Positions 34,840-43,626 of a DNA stretch of 64,000 nucleotides are shown here, piece after piece. The translations under genes were made by a program, and so were the position numbers. Within the stretch, counting starts at the first letter, position 1. Every line of letters begins with the position of its first letter. This DNA is from Vibrio penaeicida (lineage in GTDB: Bacteria; Pseudomonadota; Gammaproteobacteria; Enterobacterales; Vibrionaceae): positions 2,170,001-2,234,000 of the forward strand of contig NZ_AP025144.1 of the NCBI RefSeq assembly GCF_019977755.1, in the 5' to 3' direction. A model generated the notes under the pieces. It was not told where the DNA came from and did no database searches. It saw nothing but the letters and a program-made list of their open reading frames with translations.

Positions 34840-36048
34840 ATGTCTGAGAAATACCAGACCAAGCTGGTCACAGCAGGACGCAGTAAGAAATGGACAAATG
34901 GCGTAGTTAACCCTCCAGTTCAGCGTGCATCAACGGTCGTTTTCAATACGGTTGCAGAAAAACATAAAGCCACTTCGGAGCGCCAAGGGCACACTCTTTT
35001 TTATGGACGAAGAGGCACTCAGACACATTTTGCTTTCCAAGAAGCTATGGTTGAAATCGAAGGTGGTGCTGGCTGTGCACTGTACCCTTGTGGCACAGCA
35101 GCAATTACCAGCGCTATTCTTTCCTTTGTTGAATCTGGTGATCATATATTGATGGTCGATACCTGCTATGAGCCAACACGTGATTTCTGCAACGTGATGC
35201 TAAAAAAAATGGGCGTCGAGACAACCTATTACGACCCAATGATCGGAGAGGGAATTCGCGACCTCATTCAACCAAACACTAAAATTTTATTTACCGAATC
35301 CCCTGGCTCTATCACCATGGAAGTGCAGGATTTGCCTACTTTGTCCAGAATTGCTCACGAAAGCGACATTATTGTTATGTTGGACAACACATGGGGCGCA
35401 GGCGTTAACCTTTCTCCTTTTGAGCACGGTGTGGACATTTCGATTCAAGCAGCCACAAAGTATATCGTTGGTCATTCAGACGTGATGCTAGGTACGGCTG
35501 TCGCTTCGGAGAAATACTGGGATCAACTTCGTGAGCAAAGCTACCTACTTGGACAATGCGTCTCGCCGGATGATGCCTATTTAGGTTTACGGGGTATTCG
35601 CACACTGGATGTTCGTTTACGCCAACACCACGAAAACAGCCTTAAGGTAGCCAAATGGCTAGAGTCTCGCCCAGAGGTCGACCATGTAAGACATCCAGCT
35701 CTAGAATCTTGCCCTGGTCATGAGTTCTATAAGCGTGATTTCAAAGGTTCAAATGGTTTATTTTCATTCGTACTGAAATCCTCTTACCCTCGTGCCACAA
35801 CAGCACTATTGGACGGTATGAAGCACTTTAGCATGGGCTATTCATGGGGTGGTTTTGAAAGCTTGATTTTGGCAAATGAGCCTAAAAGCTTTAACTACCT
35901 TAGAACGGTAGCCAACCCTAATTTTGAAGGGACACTGATCCGCCTACATATAGGCTTAGAAGATACGGATGATTTGATCGCCGATCTAGAAGCAGGATTA
36001 GAGCGCTACAATGCCATCATTCTCGAAAAAGCATCGTTAGAGCAATAA
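34840..36048 (+). CDS. metC: Cystathionine beta-lyase MetC
   Basis: A 402-residue PLP enzyme that cleaves cystathionine to homocysteine, pyruvate and ammonia in methionine synthesis. It is of the Cys/Met metabolism fold: YGRRGTQTHFAFQEAM near residue 52, PCGTAAITSAIL, LDNTWGAG with the Asp that contacts PLP, and Lys207 in QAATKYIVGHSD as the Schiff-base lysine. The SLLxMGYSWGGFES-type C-terminal motif (FSMGYSWGGFESL) is characteristic of MetC. Its ribosome binding site (AAGGAAAAA) lies between the MITE end and the ATG, so its promoter must be in the MITE or upstream of it. Confidence 0.92.
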   Translation: MSEKYQTKLVTAGRSKKWTNGVVNPPVQRASTVVFNTVAEKHKATSERQGHTLFYGRRGTQTHFAFQEAMVEIEGGAGCALYPCGTAAITSAILSFVESGDHILMVDTCYEPTRDFCNVMLKKMGVETTYYDPMIGEGIRDLIQPNTKILFTESPGSITMEVQDLPTLSRIAHESDIIVMLDNTWGAGVNLSPFEHGVDISIQAATKYIVGHSDVMLGTAVASEKYWDQLREQSYLLGQCVSPDDAYLGLRGIRTLDVRLRQHHENSLKVAKWLESRPEVDHVRHPALESCPGHEFYKRDFKGSNGLFSFVLKSSYPRATTALLDGMKHFSMGYSWGGFESLILANEPKSFNYLRTVANPNFEGTLIRLHIGLEDTDDLIADLEAGLERYNAIILEKASLEQ

Positions 36049-36062
36049 TACCCAATCAAAAG

Positions 36063-36091
36063 AAAACCCCAGCACAGACGCTGGGGGTTTT
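36063..36091 (+). terminator. Terminator after metC
   Basis: AAAACCCCAGC (36063-36073) and GCTGGGG, then GTTTT (36080-36091), form a strong stem with a 6-nt loop and T-run. The A-rich left side makes it usable for the minus-strand tag gene too. Confidence 0.9.
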
Positions 36092-36121
36092 CATATAAAG
36101 CAGGTTTTGCTAGACGCAAAT

Positions 36122-36685
36122 TTAGATCACTTTGTACTTAGGGCAATCCACGGTATGATCATTAACCATCCCAACCGCCTGCATAAACGCGTAGCAGATA
36201 GTTTCACCAACAAACTTAAAGCCACGTTTTTTTAAGAACTTACTCATCTCTTTTGACTGTTCTGTTGACGCTGGTACTTGATCCGCTGACGTCCAACTAT
36301 TCACTTTTGGTTTACCGCCCACAAATTGCCAAAGCGCATTCGACAGAGAACCAAATTCCTTTTGAAGTTCTATGGTTGCACGTGCATTACTGTATACAGA
36401 GGCGACCTTTCCCTTATGCCTAACGACGTCATAATTTTCTATAACGTGCGCTACTTTAAGTTCATCGTATGTCGCTAGCTTTTCAATGTCGTAATTTTCA
36501 AATGCGCTTCGATACCCTTCACGCTTTTTCAAAATGGTTATCCAACTTAAGCCAGCTTGCGCCCCTTCAAGAGTGATAAACTCAAACAAAACTTGATCAT
36601 CATAGACAGGAACTCCCCACTCAGCATCGTGATATTCCCTTTCCAATTCATGATCCGTTGCCCATGCACATGTAGTGTCTGCCAT
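36122..36685 (-). CDS. tag: DNA-3-methyladenine glycosylase I
   Basis: A 187-residue base-excision repair enzyme that removes 3-methyladenine from alkylated DNA. Family landmarks are CAWATDHEL (Cys6, a likely zinc ligand), YHDAEWGVPVYDD with His and the conserved Glu, LEGAQAGLSWITILKKRE, and a C-terminal NDHTVDCPKY that supplies the remaining His and Cys ligands. The length is the family norm. It is a single-gene unit between metC and the RND operon. Confidence 0.93.
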   Translation of the reverse strand: MADTTCAWATDHELEREYHDAEWGVPVYDDQVLFEFITLEGAQAGLSWITILKKREGYRSAFENYDIEKLATYDELKVAHVIENYDVVRHKGKVASVYSNARATIELQKEFGSLSNALWQFVGGKPKVNSWTSADQVPASTEQSKEMSKFLKKRGFKFVGETICYAFMQAVGMVNDHTVDCPKYKVI

Positions 36686-36755
36686 GCCTTTTCCTTAACA
36701 TTCAACATCTGTCTAACAGTTTAATACTCTATAACCAAGTAACCCCAAAATACAA

Positions 36756-36779
36756 TTAGCCCGCCGAGCGGCGGGCTAA
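36756..36779 (-). terminator. Terminator after the RND efflux operon
   Basis: TTAGCCCGCC (36756-36765) and GGCGGGCTAA (36770-36779) form a 10-bp GC-rich stem with a GAGC loop. On the minus strand it is followed by TTGTATTTT, a weak T-tract. Confidence 0.75.
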
Positions 36780-36798
36780 GTTAACGCTTTTTAGCTAG

Positions 36799-39700
36799 TT
36801 AGCTTTCCACTTTCACTCTATGAAATAGACGATACAACACGGGTACGACAATAAGTGTCAGTACTGTTGCGAAACCCAATCCAAACATGATTGTGACTGC
36901 CATTGGCTTAAAGAAGATATCTGGCAGAAGTGGTACAAGACCTAGGATGGTCGTAATTGCTGCCATACATACTGGTCTAACACGGCTTAACGCTGCATCA
37001 ACCACCGCTAAATATGGGTCTTTACCCGACTTCATCTCAATCTCAATTTGATCCAGTAGAACAATACCATTTTTCAATAGCATGCCAGACAAGCTTAAGA
37101 AGCCCAAGAGCGCCATAAAGCCAAATGGCGTGTCAAACAGTAACAAACCACACGTAACACCAATAACGGCTAATGGAACAGTCAGCCATACGATCAATGG
37201 CTCTTTCACTGAATTGAACAAGAAAACCGTAATCAAGAACATGAATAGATAGCCAAGAGGCATCGTCTTAAACAAGGATTCCTGCGCATCACGAGAGGAT
37301 TCGTACTCACCGCCCCATTCAAGATAATAACCGGACGGCATTTCAATGGCTTCAATCTGGGACATGAGTCGTTTCTGTAGCGTCGAGGCTGTTTCTTCTC
37401 CTAATGGATCTGGGTCTGCCATTACCGTAAGCATGCGCTTGCGATCTTTTCTTACAATCAACGGGTCTTCCCAGCGAATGTCGTAGCCCAATGTGACTTG
37501 CTGCAACGGAATAAATTCGCTTAGAGCTGGGCTCCAGATTTTCATCCCTTCAATGTTTCTCAAGTCAACGCGCTCTTCTTCCGGTAGGCGAGAGACGATA
37601 GGCATTAACGTTGTACCATCGCGATACACACCAATATTTTTGCCAGAGAAGGACATCATAAGAAGCTCATCAACATCTGACTTAGTGATACCGTAACGAC
37701 GTGCCTGGCTTTCGTTAAAGACAGGTTCCAGCACTTTGGTTCTTTCTCGCCAGTCATGTCGAATGTTGTGTGTTCCTTTATCGGCATTCATTATGTCGAT
37801 AACTTCTGCGGCAATACCACGAAGTACTGTTGGATCGGAGCCCACTATTCTCGCTTCAATCTTCGCACCGCCACCGGGACCAAGCTCAATACGTTTTAGC
37901 TTGTAGTTAATCTCCGGGAAGTTAGCCTCGATGTATTCGCGCAAAGCTCCCATCAACGGCTCAAGCTTTTCGTGGCTGGTCACTCGAGTGGTAATTTCAC
38001 CATAAGCGGCATATGCCTTTTCAGGGGCATAGGTCAACATAAAGCGCTGTAAGCCTTGACCGGCTGTAGTGGTGATATGTTCGACACCGTCTTTATTCTC
38101 TAACCAGTCCGCAATCACTTTCAACTTCGTGTTTGTCGCTCGTATATCCGTTCCTTCTGGCATCCAAACGTCAACCATAAACATCGGTGTGGTCGATGAT
38201 GGGAAGAACGACTGCTTAATTTTAGTGAACCCGTATAACGAAGCCATCAACGCAACGATAAGTACAACAACGGTCAACCAAGCACGCTTCATGCAGAACT
38301 CTAAGAAACCGCGGTAAAGCGCAAATACCATGCCGTTGTATGGGTCTGACGGTTCTTCATTCTTATCGGACTTTTGCTCTTTAAAGAACAAATCTGCAAA
38401 GAAAGGCGTCAGTGAAATAGCGGTAAACCAACTCAGCATCAAAGAAATCAGTAGAACGGTAAACAAGGTTCCACAATATTCACCTGTCGCATCGTCAGAC
38501 AAACCGATTGGTGCAAAAGCGGTAACAGCAATAACCGTCGCACCAAGAAGCGGCCATTTGGTTTGGGTTACAATATCGGTCGCAGCCTGCAATCTCGTTC
38601 GACCTTTTTGGGTGCCGATGAGTATCCCTTCCACAACCACAATCGCATTGTCCACCAGCATCCCTAATGCGATGACCAAAGCACCCAGTGAAATACGTTG
38701 CAAATCTATGGCGAGGTACTTCATAAAAATGAACGTACCAAATACCGTCAGCAACAGAATTAAACCAATGAGTAAACCAGAGCGCAGCCCCATAAAGAAC
38801 AGAAGCACAACAATTACAATCGCTACAGCTTGCCCCAGACTAACCACAAATCCACTTACCGATTTATCAACTTCTTTCGGCTGGCTGTAAATTTCTGATA
38901 TTTCAATTCCGATGGGTTGCTGATATTTCAGCTCTGCTAGGCGACGGTCAAACCTTTCGCCAACCTCAACTACATTTACCCCTTGGCTAAATGACACACC
39001 CAAGTTCAGTGCAACTTGACCATTGTAGTTGATGATATTTTTAGGAACGTCTACGTATCCACGTTTTATCTCGGCAACATCCCGTAAGAAGATTAGCCCT
39101 TGAGCGCCCCCTTCCGTCAGAATTAAATCACCAAGTTTATCGACATTCTCGAACTCACCTGTTGGTTGAATACGAATGTATTCATCACCTATTCGAATAG
39201 CACCCGCATCACTGACGGTGTTCTGGGTGGATAGAAGGTTGAAAACCGTACTTGGCGAGATACCTAATGTACTCATACGCTTCATTGAGATCTCAATGAA
39301 TACTTGCTCTTGTTGTTGTCCCGATACATTCACTTTACCGACACCATCAACAAGCTCTAAATCTCGGCGAAGGTAATCAACATAGTCCAGCAACTCTTTG
39401 TATGTGTAACCATCCCCTGTGACTGCAAGTAGAATTCCGTAAACATCCCCAAAGTCATCAATAACTTGAGTAGGGTTAACACCAGGAGGCAGTTGAGACT
39501 GGGTATCGTTCACTTTTCGACGAAGTTCATCCCATATTTGTGGTAAATCGTCGGGACCATAGTTACTTTTCATGGTCACACTGATTTGCGATAAACCACG
39601 TGAAGATGTCGAATTAACTTCATCCACATAAGTTAACTGCTGGATGGCTTTTTCAAGCGGATAAGTGACTTCCTCTTCAACCTGAAGCGGTGTAGCACCC

Positions 39701-39891
39701 GGATAAGACGTTATGATCATGGCATCTTTGATTGTAAATGCCGGGTCTTCTAAACGACCTAATCCAAAGAACGCCGATACACCACCTATCAAAAAGATAA
39801 GTGATACCATCCAGCTGATCACGCGGTTTTTAATGAAATACGCAGCGACGCCTTTCTCTTCAGGGTTTAGTGGCTGGTTTGCATTACTCAT
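36799..39891 (-). CDS. vexK: RND efflux pump inner-membrane subunit (VexK-like)
   Basis: A 1030-residue resistance-nodulation-division pump subunit with twelve expected membrane segments and two large periplasmic loops. The proton-relay helix GALVIALGMLVDNAIVVVEG carries the conserved Asp. It would extrude drugs, bile or metabolites through a trimer using proton flow. The two genes transcribed before it both encode periplasmic adaptors, the organisation I recall for VexIJK of V. cholerae, which also lies next to psp genes; the symbol rests on that memory of synteny. A 4-base overlap joins it to the second adaptor gene. Confidence 0.85.
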   Translation of the reverse strand: MSNANQPLNPEEKGVAAYFIKNRVISWMVSLIFLIGGVSAFFGLGRLEDPAFTIKDAMIITSYPGATPLQVEEEVTYPLEKAIQQLTYVDEVNSTSSRGLSQISVTMKSNYGPDDLPQIWDELRRKVNDTQSQLPPGVNPTQVIDDFGDVYGILLAVTGDGYTYKELLDYVDYLRRDLELVDGVGKVNVSGQQQEQVFIEISMKRMSTLGISPSTVFNLLSTQNTVSDAGAIRIGDEYIRIQPTGEFENVDKLGDLILTEGGAQGLIFLRDVAEIKRGYVDVPKNIINYNGQVALNLGVSFSQGVNVVEVGERFDRRLAELKYQQPIGIEISEIYSQPKEVDKSVSGFVVSLGQAVAIVIVVLLFFMGLRSGLLIGLILLLTVFGTFIFMKYLAIDLQRISLGALVIALGMLVDNAIVVVEGILIGTQKGRTRLQAATDIVTQTKWPLLGATVIAVTAFAPIGLSDDATGEYCGTLFTVLLISLMLSWFTAISLTPFFADLFFKEQKSDKNEEPSDPYNGMVFALYRGFLEFCMKRAWLTVVVLIVALMASLYGFTKIKQSFFPSSTTPMFMVDVWMPEGTDIRATNTKLKVIADWLENKDGVEHITTTAGQGLQRFMLTYAPEKAYAAYGEITTRVTSHEKLEPLMGALREYIEANFPEINYKLKRIELGPGGGAKIEARIVGSDPTVLRGIAAEVIDIMNADKGTHNIRHDWRERTKVLEPVFNESQARRYGITKSDVDELLMMSFSGKNIGVYRDGTTLMPIVSRLPEEERVDLRNIEGMKIWSPALSEFIPLQQVTLGYDIRWEDPLIVRKDRKRMLTVMADPDPLGEETASTLQKRLMSQIEAIEMPSGYYLEWGGEYESSRDAQESLFKTMPLGYLFMFLITVFLFNSVKEPLIVWLTVPLAVIGVTCGLLLFDTPFGFMALLGFLSLSGMLLKNGIVLLDQIEIEMKSGKDPYLAVVDAALSRVRPVCMAAITTILGLVPLLPDIFFKPMAVTIMFGLGFATVLTLIVVPVLYRLFHRVKVES

Positions 39892-40967
39892 TGACCTGCC
39901 TCCTGCTCGACTAATTCTACTTTCATACCATTACGCAATCTCGCAACACCAGCGGTTACAATTCGCTGTCCGTGCTCTAATCCCTCGACTATTTGAACTT
40001 CACTCAAGTTCACTTTTCCAGTTACGATCGGTGTTTTTTGCGCGATATTATTTTCGTCTATTACCCAAGCAAACTTATTGTCTCGATCCAAATTATCACC
40101 GTCGCTATTGAAAATCGCTTCAATTGGAGCGCTAATTCCGAGACGGAAGTTAAGCCCCTGGTTTTGCCCTTGTGCCGCTACTTCAACAGCCATACCGTCC
40201 AGAATAATAGTGTCGTCCGGCATTGGCATAGTAAGCGTTACGTTGTAAGTCGCCGTTTTAGGGTCAGGCTCGGTAGTGTATTCCTTAATTACCGCTGGGT
40301 ATTCCACCCCTTCTTTCAAACGCACCACAACTTGAATGTTTTCAATATCCAAATCTTTGGGCTGTGCAACAAACAATCTGTCGGGTATCTGCACTAACAC
40401 ATCCACTTGTTCAGTGCTGTGTATGTTCACGATATGCTGACCAACTTGAATGTTTTCAAACTGATCGACGTTAACACGGGAAATGATTCCCGACATCGGA
40501 GCAAGCAGCTTGGTAAAGGAAAGATGAAGTTTGGCGAGTTCAAGTTCGGCTAATGCAATTTCTCTCTGTGCAGCAAGTTCATCAAATTGCGACTGAGCAA
40601 GCAGCCCCTTTTTCACCAAAGGCTCTGAACGGCGATATTGGCTATCCGCAACCGAAAACTTTGCCTGCGCATTATTGACTTTCAATTGGTAGTCGGTAGG
40701 GTCGAGCTGCGCGATAACCTGCCCTTTTTTGACGCGATCGCCCTCTTTTGCAGTCAATTTACTGATTTCACCAGATACACGAAAACTCAGCGCAGATTTG
40801 TCGGCCGCCTCAGCGACTGCAGGGAAAAACATTTGTTCTTTTTGAATTGATTCTCCAAGCTCAACGACTTTCACTCTCGGTAATGGCTTGTCTTCCACCA
40901 CGGTAACTTGACCGCAACCCACCAAAACAGATAGCGCAAGTAATGTTAAAGGTACTTTAATATTCAT
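39888..40967 (-). CDS. vexJ: RND periplasmic adaptor (VexJ-like)
   Basis: A 359-residue membrane-fusion lipoprotein. The signal peptide ends in the lipobox SVLVGC (Cys18). The core shows the barrel-sandwich lipoyl halves (ISKLTAKEGDRVKKGQVIAQ, and SFTKLLAPMSGIISRVNVD) with an alpha hairpin between them, and a beta-barrel domain after about residue 185. Adaptors join the pump to an outer-membrane TolC-type channel. It is the second of two tandem adaptors and is cotranscribed with the pump gene. The outer-membrane channel gene is not in this cluster. Confidence 0.87.
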   Translation of the reverse strand: MNIKVPLTLLALSVLVGCGQVTVVEDKPLPRVKVVELGESIQKEQMFFPAVAEAADKSALSFRVSGEISKLTAKEGDRVKKGQVIAQLDPTDYQLKVNNAQAKFSVADSQYRRSEPLVKKGLLAQSQFDELAAQREIALAELELAKLHLSFTKLLAPMSGIISRVNVDQFENIQVGQHIVNIHSTEQVDVLVQIPDRLFVAQPKDLDIENIQVVVRLKEGVEYPAVIKEYTTEPDPKTATYNVTLTMPMPDDTIILDGMAVEVAAQGQNQGLNFRLGISAPIEAIFNSDGDNLDRDNKFAWVIDENNIAQKTPIVTGKVNLSEVQIVEGLEHGQRIVTAGVARLRNGMKVELVEQEAGQ

Positions 40968-40968
40968 A

Positions 40969-42003
40969 TTACAGACCTCGCTCCTTAATCCACTCGCGCA
41001 CTTTCATTCCTTCTTCCAGTTTGGAAACACCGGAAATAACAATCTGATCGCCATCTTCGAGACCACTGATAATGTGATAGTTATCATCCAAGCTCACCGA
41101 AGTGCTCTCAACAGAGCCATCGCTGTTTCTTTTCCATACAAAGGATTGCCCTTCACTCACCATGACAGCGCTTGAAGGAATCGATGTTTCTCTCCCCTCA
41201 GGAATTTCCACACGCACAATACCCGACATACCTGGCAGTAAACCGACGTCTTCTGGTCTTTCCATCACCATGGTCACTTTATAACTATTGGTTTTTGGAT
41301 CCGCTTCCGTATCTATTTCTTGGAAAGTAAGAGGGAATGTACGATCAAGGTATGTATCAAATTTCATTTCTGCAGAAACAACATCACCGATTGAAAAGCG
41401 ACGGAACACATGTTCTGGAAGCTGGAAAACGACTTTCAAAATCCGATCGGTTTGGATGTTCATTACGCCTTGTTGAGCACCTACAAATTCAAAATTTTGG
41501 GCATTAACGATGGAAATCGTTCCACTATATGGGGCTTTAAGCGAGGCATAACTCACGTTTGCTTTGGCTTGATATAGGCTTGCCAACGCCGAGCTATGAT
41601 TTGCAGCGGCTTTATCGAAATCTTGCTCTGAAACCACCTTGTCTTTACGAAGTTTCTTGAATCGTAAATATTGGACTTCGGCCAAGTTAAAATTCGCTTG
41701 TGCTTGTTTCAATAATTGTTGGTATTCATCGGGGTTAAGCGTCGCGAGGATATCGCCTTTATTGACTTGCTTACCCGCAGTTGCAGGAATTGATTGAAGT
41801 TGCCCTGGCACGCGAAACGCCAGAACCGCTTTATCTCCGGCTTCAGAAGTAGCAGGGAACTCACGGAAAAGTTGCTTCTCGCTAAGGGAAATGGTGAGGA
41901 GTTTTGCAGGTCGGGAATCTGGCTCGGGTATTGGAGGTAACTCTCGACCACAACCAGCTAACGTTGCTACAGATAGGGCAAGTATATGAAATTTGAAACG
42001 CAT
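40969..42003 (-). CDS. vexI: RND periplasmic adaptor (VexI-like)
   Basis: A 344-residue adaptor lipoprotein, paralogue of the next gene: signal peptide with lipobox ATLAGC, lipoyl half-motifs (LQSIPATAGKQVNKGDILAT and YASLKAPYSGTISIVNAQN) and the beta-barrel region. I start at the ATG at 42003, where the signal peptide begins and GGATGA precedes; another ATG at 42018 is in frame. One base separates its stop from the vexJ start. Two adaptors serving one pump suggest a mixed adaptor ring or alternative assemblies. Confidence 0.85.
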   Translation of the reverse strand: MRFKFHILALSVATLAGCGRELPPIPEPDSRPAKLLTISLSEKQLFREFPATSEAGDKAVLAFRVPGQLQSIPATAGKQVNKGDILATLNPDEYQQLLKQAQANFNLAEVQYLRFKKLRKDKVVSEQDFDKAAANHSSALASLYQAKANVSYASLKAPYSGTISIVNAQNFEFVGAQQGVMNIQTDRILKVVFQLPEHVFRRFSIGDVVSAEMKFDTYLDRTFPLTFQEIDTEADPKTNSYKVTMVMERPEDVGLLPGMSGIVRVEIPEGRETSIPSSAVMVSEGQSFVWKRNSDGSVESTSVSLDDNYHIISGLEDGDQIVISGVSKLEEGMKVREWIKERGL

Positions 42004-42134
42004 AGCGTGTTCATCCATGTTTTGAAACTTCGTAATAACATAGATGAAAACAGATATGCGTTCCAGTGCAATTCAGAGATAAATGTATGAAATCTAACTT
42101 CTTGTTTCATGTTCCCTGAAACACGTACAGAATG

Positions 42135-42527
42135 TTAGAGATTCTTAAACTCTCGATTAACTTTGAAAGCGTCTGACGTTACGTACGCTTCCATGTTTTG
42201 TATCGAAGCTTCGAGATCAGACAGTTCACGTTCGAGGTTATGGATCACTTGACTAGGAGTACCTCCTGATTGCCAAGGCTTGCTTTTCAATTTGTGCTCA
42301 AATTGAGGTGCACTACTTTGTTTAATACTTTTCGGTTTCTTCTCTAGCATTAACGCTAACGCGATGTATGCGACAATAACAAAGAAACCAAAACCTAGTA
42401 GCGCTGCTGACACGACCAAAATCCTAACTAACCAGATCTCGGCACCAAAGTACTGTGCTACGCCGGCACAAATGCCGGCGATTTTTCCATTTTCAGGGTC
42501 TTTATATAAGCTCTTCTTTTGGCTCAT
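42135..42527 (-). CDS. pspC: Phage shock protein C
   Basis: A 130-residue inner-membrane protein. The N-terminal PspC domain (LYKDPENGKIAGICAGVAQY, then a membrane helix at about residues 32-56) is clear, and the C-terminal part (about 95-125) is a coiled-coil helix. PspC senses envelope stress such as secretin mislocalisation and, with PspB, draws PspA away from PspF. Its start overlaps the pspB stop (ATGA). There is no pspD gene after it; the RND operon follows. Confidence 0.93.
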   Translation of the reverse strand: MSQKKSLYKDPENGKIAGICAGVAQYFGAEIWLVRILVVSAALLGFGFFVIVAYIALALMLEKKPKSIKQSSAPQFEHKLKSKPWQSGGTPSQVIHNLERELSDLEASIQNMEAYVTSDAFKVNREFKNL

Positions 42528-42754
42528 TGATTTTGCCTCCAGTTTGGCGATTCAGCATCGAGAATACGCTCTAGCGTTTGAACTCGTTGCTGCATCGACT
42601 CTGCGTGGCGAGTGATGGATTGCAGCTTTTCAAAGTCTTCGTCTGACAATCCCTGCGCCGTTTTTCGTTTGCTGCGGTAGTGCAGCACTAGCCATATTGG
42701 TGCCACAAAGATTAGAAATACAATCAGTGGGGCTGTGATAAACGCTGCTGACAT
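42524..42754 (-). CDS. pspB: Phage shock protein B
   Basis: A 76-residue protein with one N-terminal membrane helix (ITAPLIVFLIFVAPIWLVLH) followed by a basic stretch and a cytoplasmic coiled coil with the conserved GLSDEDFEKLQ segment. PspB works with PspC in sensing loss of proton-motive force or secretin stress and binding PspA. The order pspA-pspB-pspC and the overlaps are standard. Confidence 0.95.
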   Translation of the reverse strand: MSAAFITAPLIVFLIFVAPIWLVLHYRSKRKTAQGLSDEDFEKLQSITRHAESMQQRVQTLERILDAESPNWRQNQ

Positions 42755-42774
42755 ACAGAGACTCCGTTAGTTAA

Positions 42775-43446
42775 TTACTTGTCTTCTTTATTTTGACTCA
42801 TTTGCTCTTTCATTTTTGCGAGCTCTTTTTCAATCTCGTCTTGTGCTTGCAACTCTGCAAACTCTTGATCCAGAGAGCGTCCTGTCGATGTAAAGCTGTC
42901 CGCTTCCGCTTCTAGTTCATCTATTTTACGCTCGTACTGCTCAAATTTGGACATCGCTTCTGCGGTGCGGCTAGTGTGCAGGTGCTTTTGCACATCACGT
43001 CGGTTACCAGCAGCTTGACGACGAATCACAAGCGCTTGTTGCTTGGCACGAGTTTCGTTGATCTTGGCTTCAAGCTTACCAATTTCACCAGTTAACTTAG
43101 TAATGGTTTCATCAACTAGCGTTTGCTCTGTATGTAAGCCACGCGCCATTTCTTCCAGTTTTTGCTTTTCGATTAGCGCAGAGCGAGCCAAGTCTTCACG
43201 CTGTTTGGTAAGTGCAAGTGTTGCCTTCTCTTGCCATTCTTCGATTTGACGCTCTACTGTATCAACGCGGCGAGACAATTCTTTTTTGTCTGCAATAGCA
43301 CGAGCAGAGTTTGTACGAACTTCAACCAACGTGTCTTCCATTTCCTGAATGATAAGACGAATCATTTTTTCAGGATCTTCAGCTTTGTCGAGAAGTGAGC
43401 TGATGTTTGAATTCACGATGTCCGCAAAGCGAGAAAAAATACCCAT
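42775..43446 (-). CDS. pspA: Phage shock protein A
   Basis: A 223-residue, almost wholly alpha-helical protein of the PspA/IM30 family (ESCRT-III related). The start GIFSRFADIVNSNISSLLDK, then AEDPEKMIRLIIQEM, is highly conserved. PspA binds and inhibits the activator PspF in unstressed cells and forms membrane-stabilising oligomers under stress. The gene is preceded by AGGAG and by a sigma-54 promoter at 43494-43510, and it is the first gene of pspABC. Confidence 0.96.
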   Translation of the reverse strand: MGIFSRFADIVNSNISSLLDKAEDPEKMIRLIIQEMEDTLVEVRTNSARAIADKKELSRRVDTVERQIEEWQEKATLALTKQREDLARSALIEKQKLEEMARGLHTEQTLVDETITKLTGEIGKLEAKINETRAKQQALVIRRQAAGNRRDVQKHLHTSRTAEAMSKFEQYERKIDELEAEADSFTSTGRSLDQEFAELQAQDEIEKELAKMKEQMSQNKEDK

Positions 43447-43493
43447 AATTGATCTCCTGTTTATGACTGTTCAACTTGGTATGGTTTCTATAA

Positions 43494-43510
43494 TACACAA
43501 TGCGTGCCAA
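43494..43510 (-). promoter_or_regulatory. Sigma-54 promoter of pspABC
   Basis: On the minus strand TTGGCACG (43503-43510) is followed by CATT and GTGTA (43494-43498), a -24/-12 arrangement. The -24 box is consensus. The -12 box lacks the usual GC and resembles the TTGTA form I recall at the E. coli pspA promoter. PspF would activate it. Confidence 0.75.
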
Positions 43511-43626
43511 CTTTTATTTATTATATAATACAATAAGATAGAGAAAAATATCATTTTCCACTTTCTATGTTATGATTAATTGCACCAACACTTGGTAAAT
43601 TTCGCCACCAGCTTAAGGAATACATC

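Noticed and set aside
38330..38890. Plus-strand ORF of 186 codons opposite the RND pump gene
   Set aside because: Shadow of the pump gene in reverse; no ribosome binding site or known domain.
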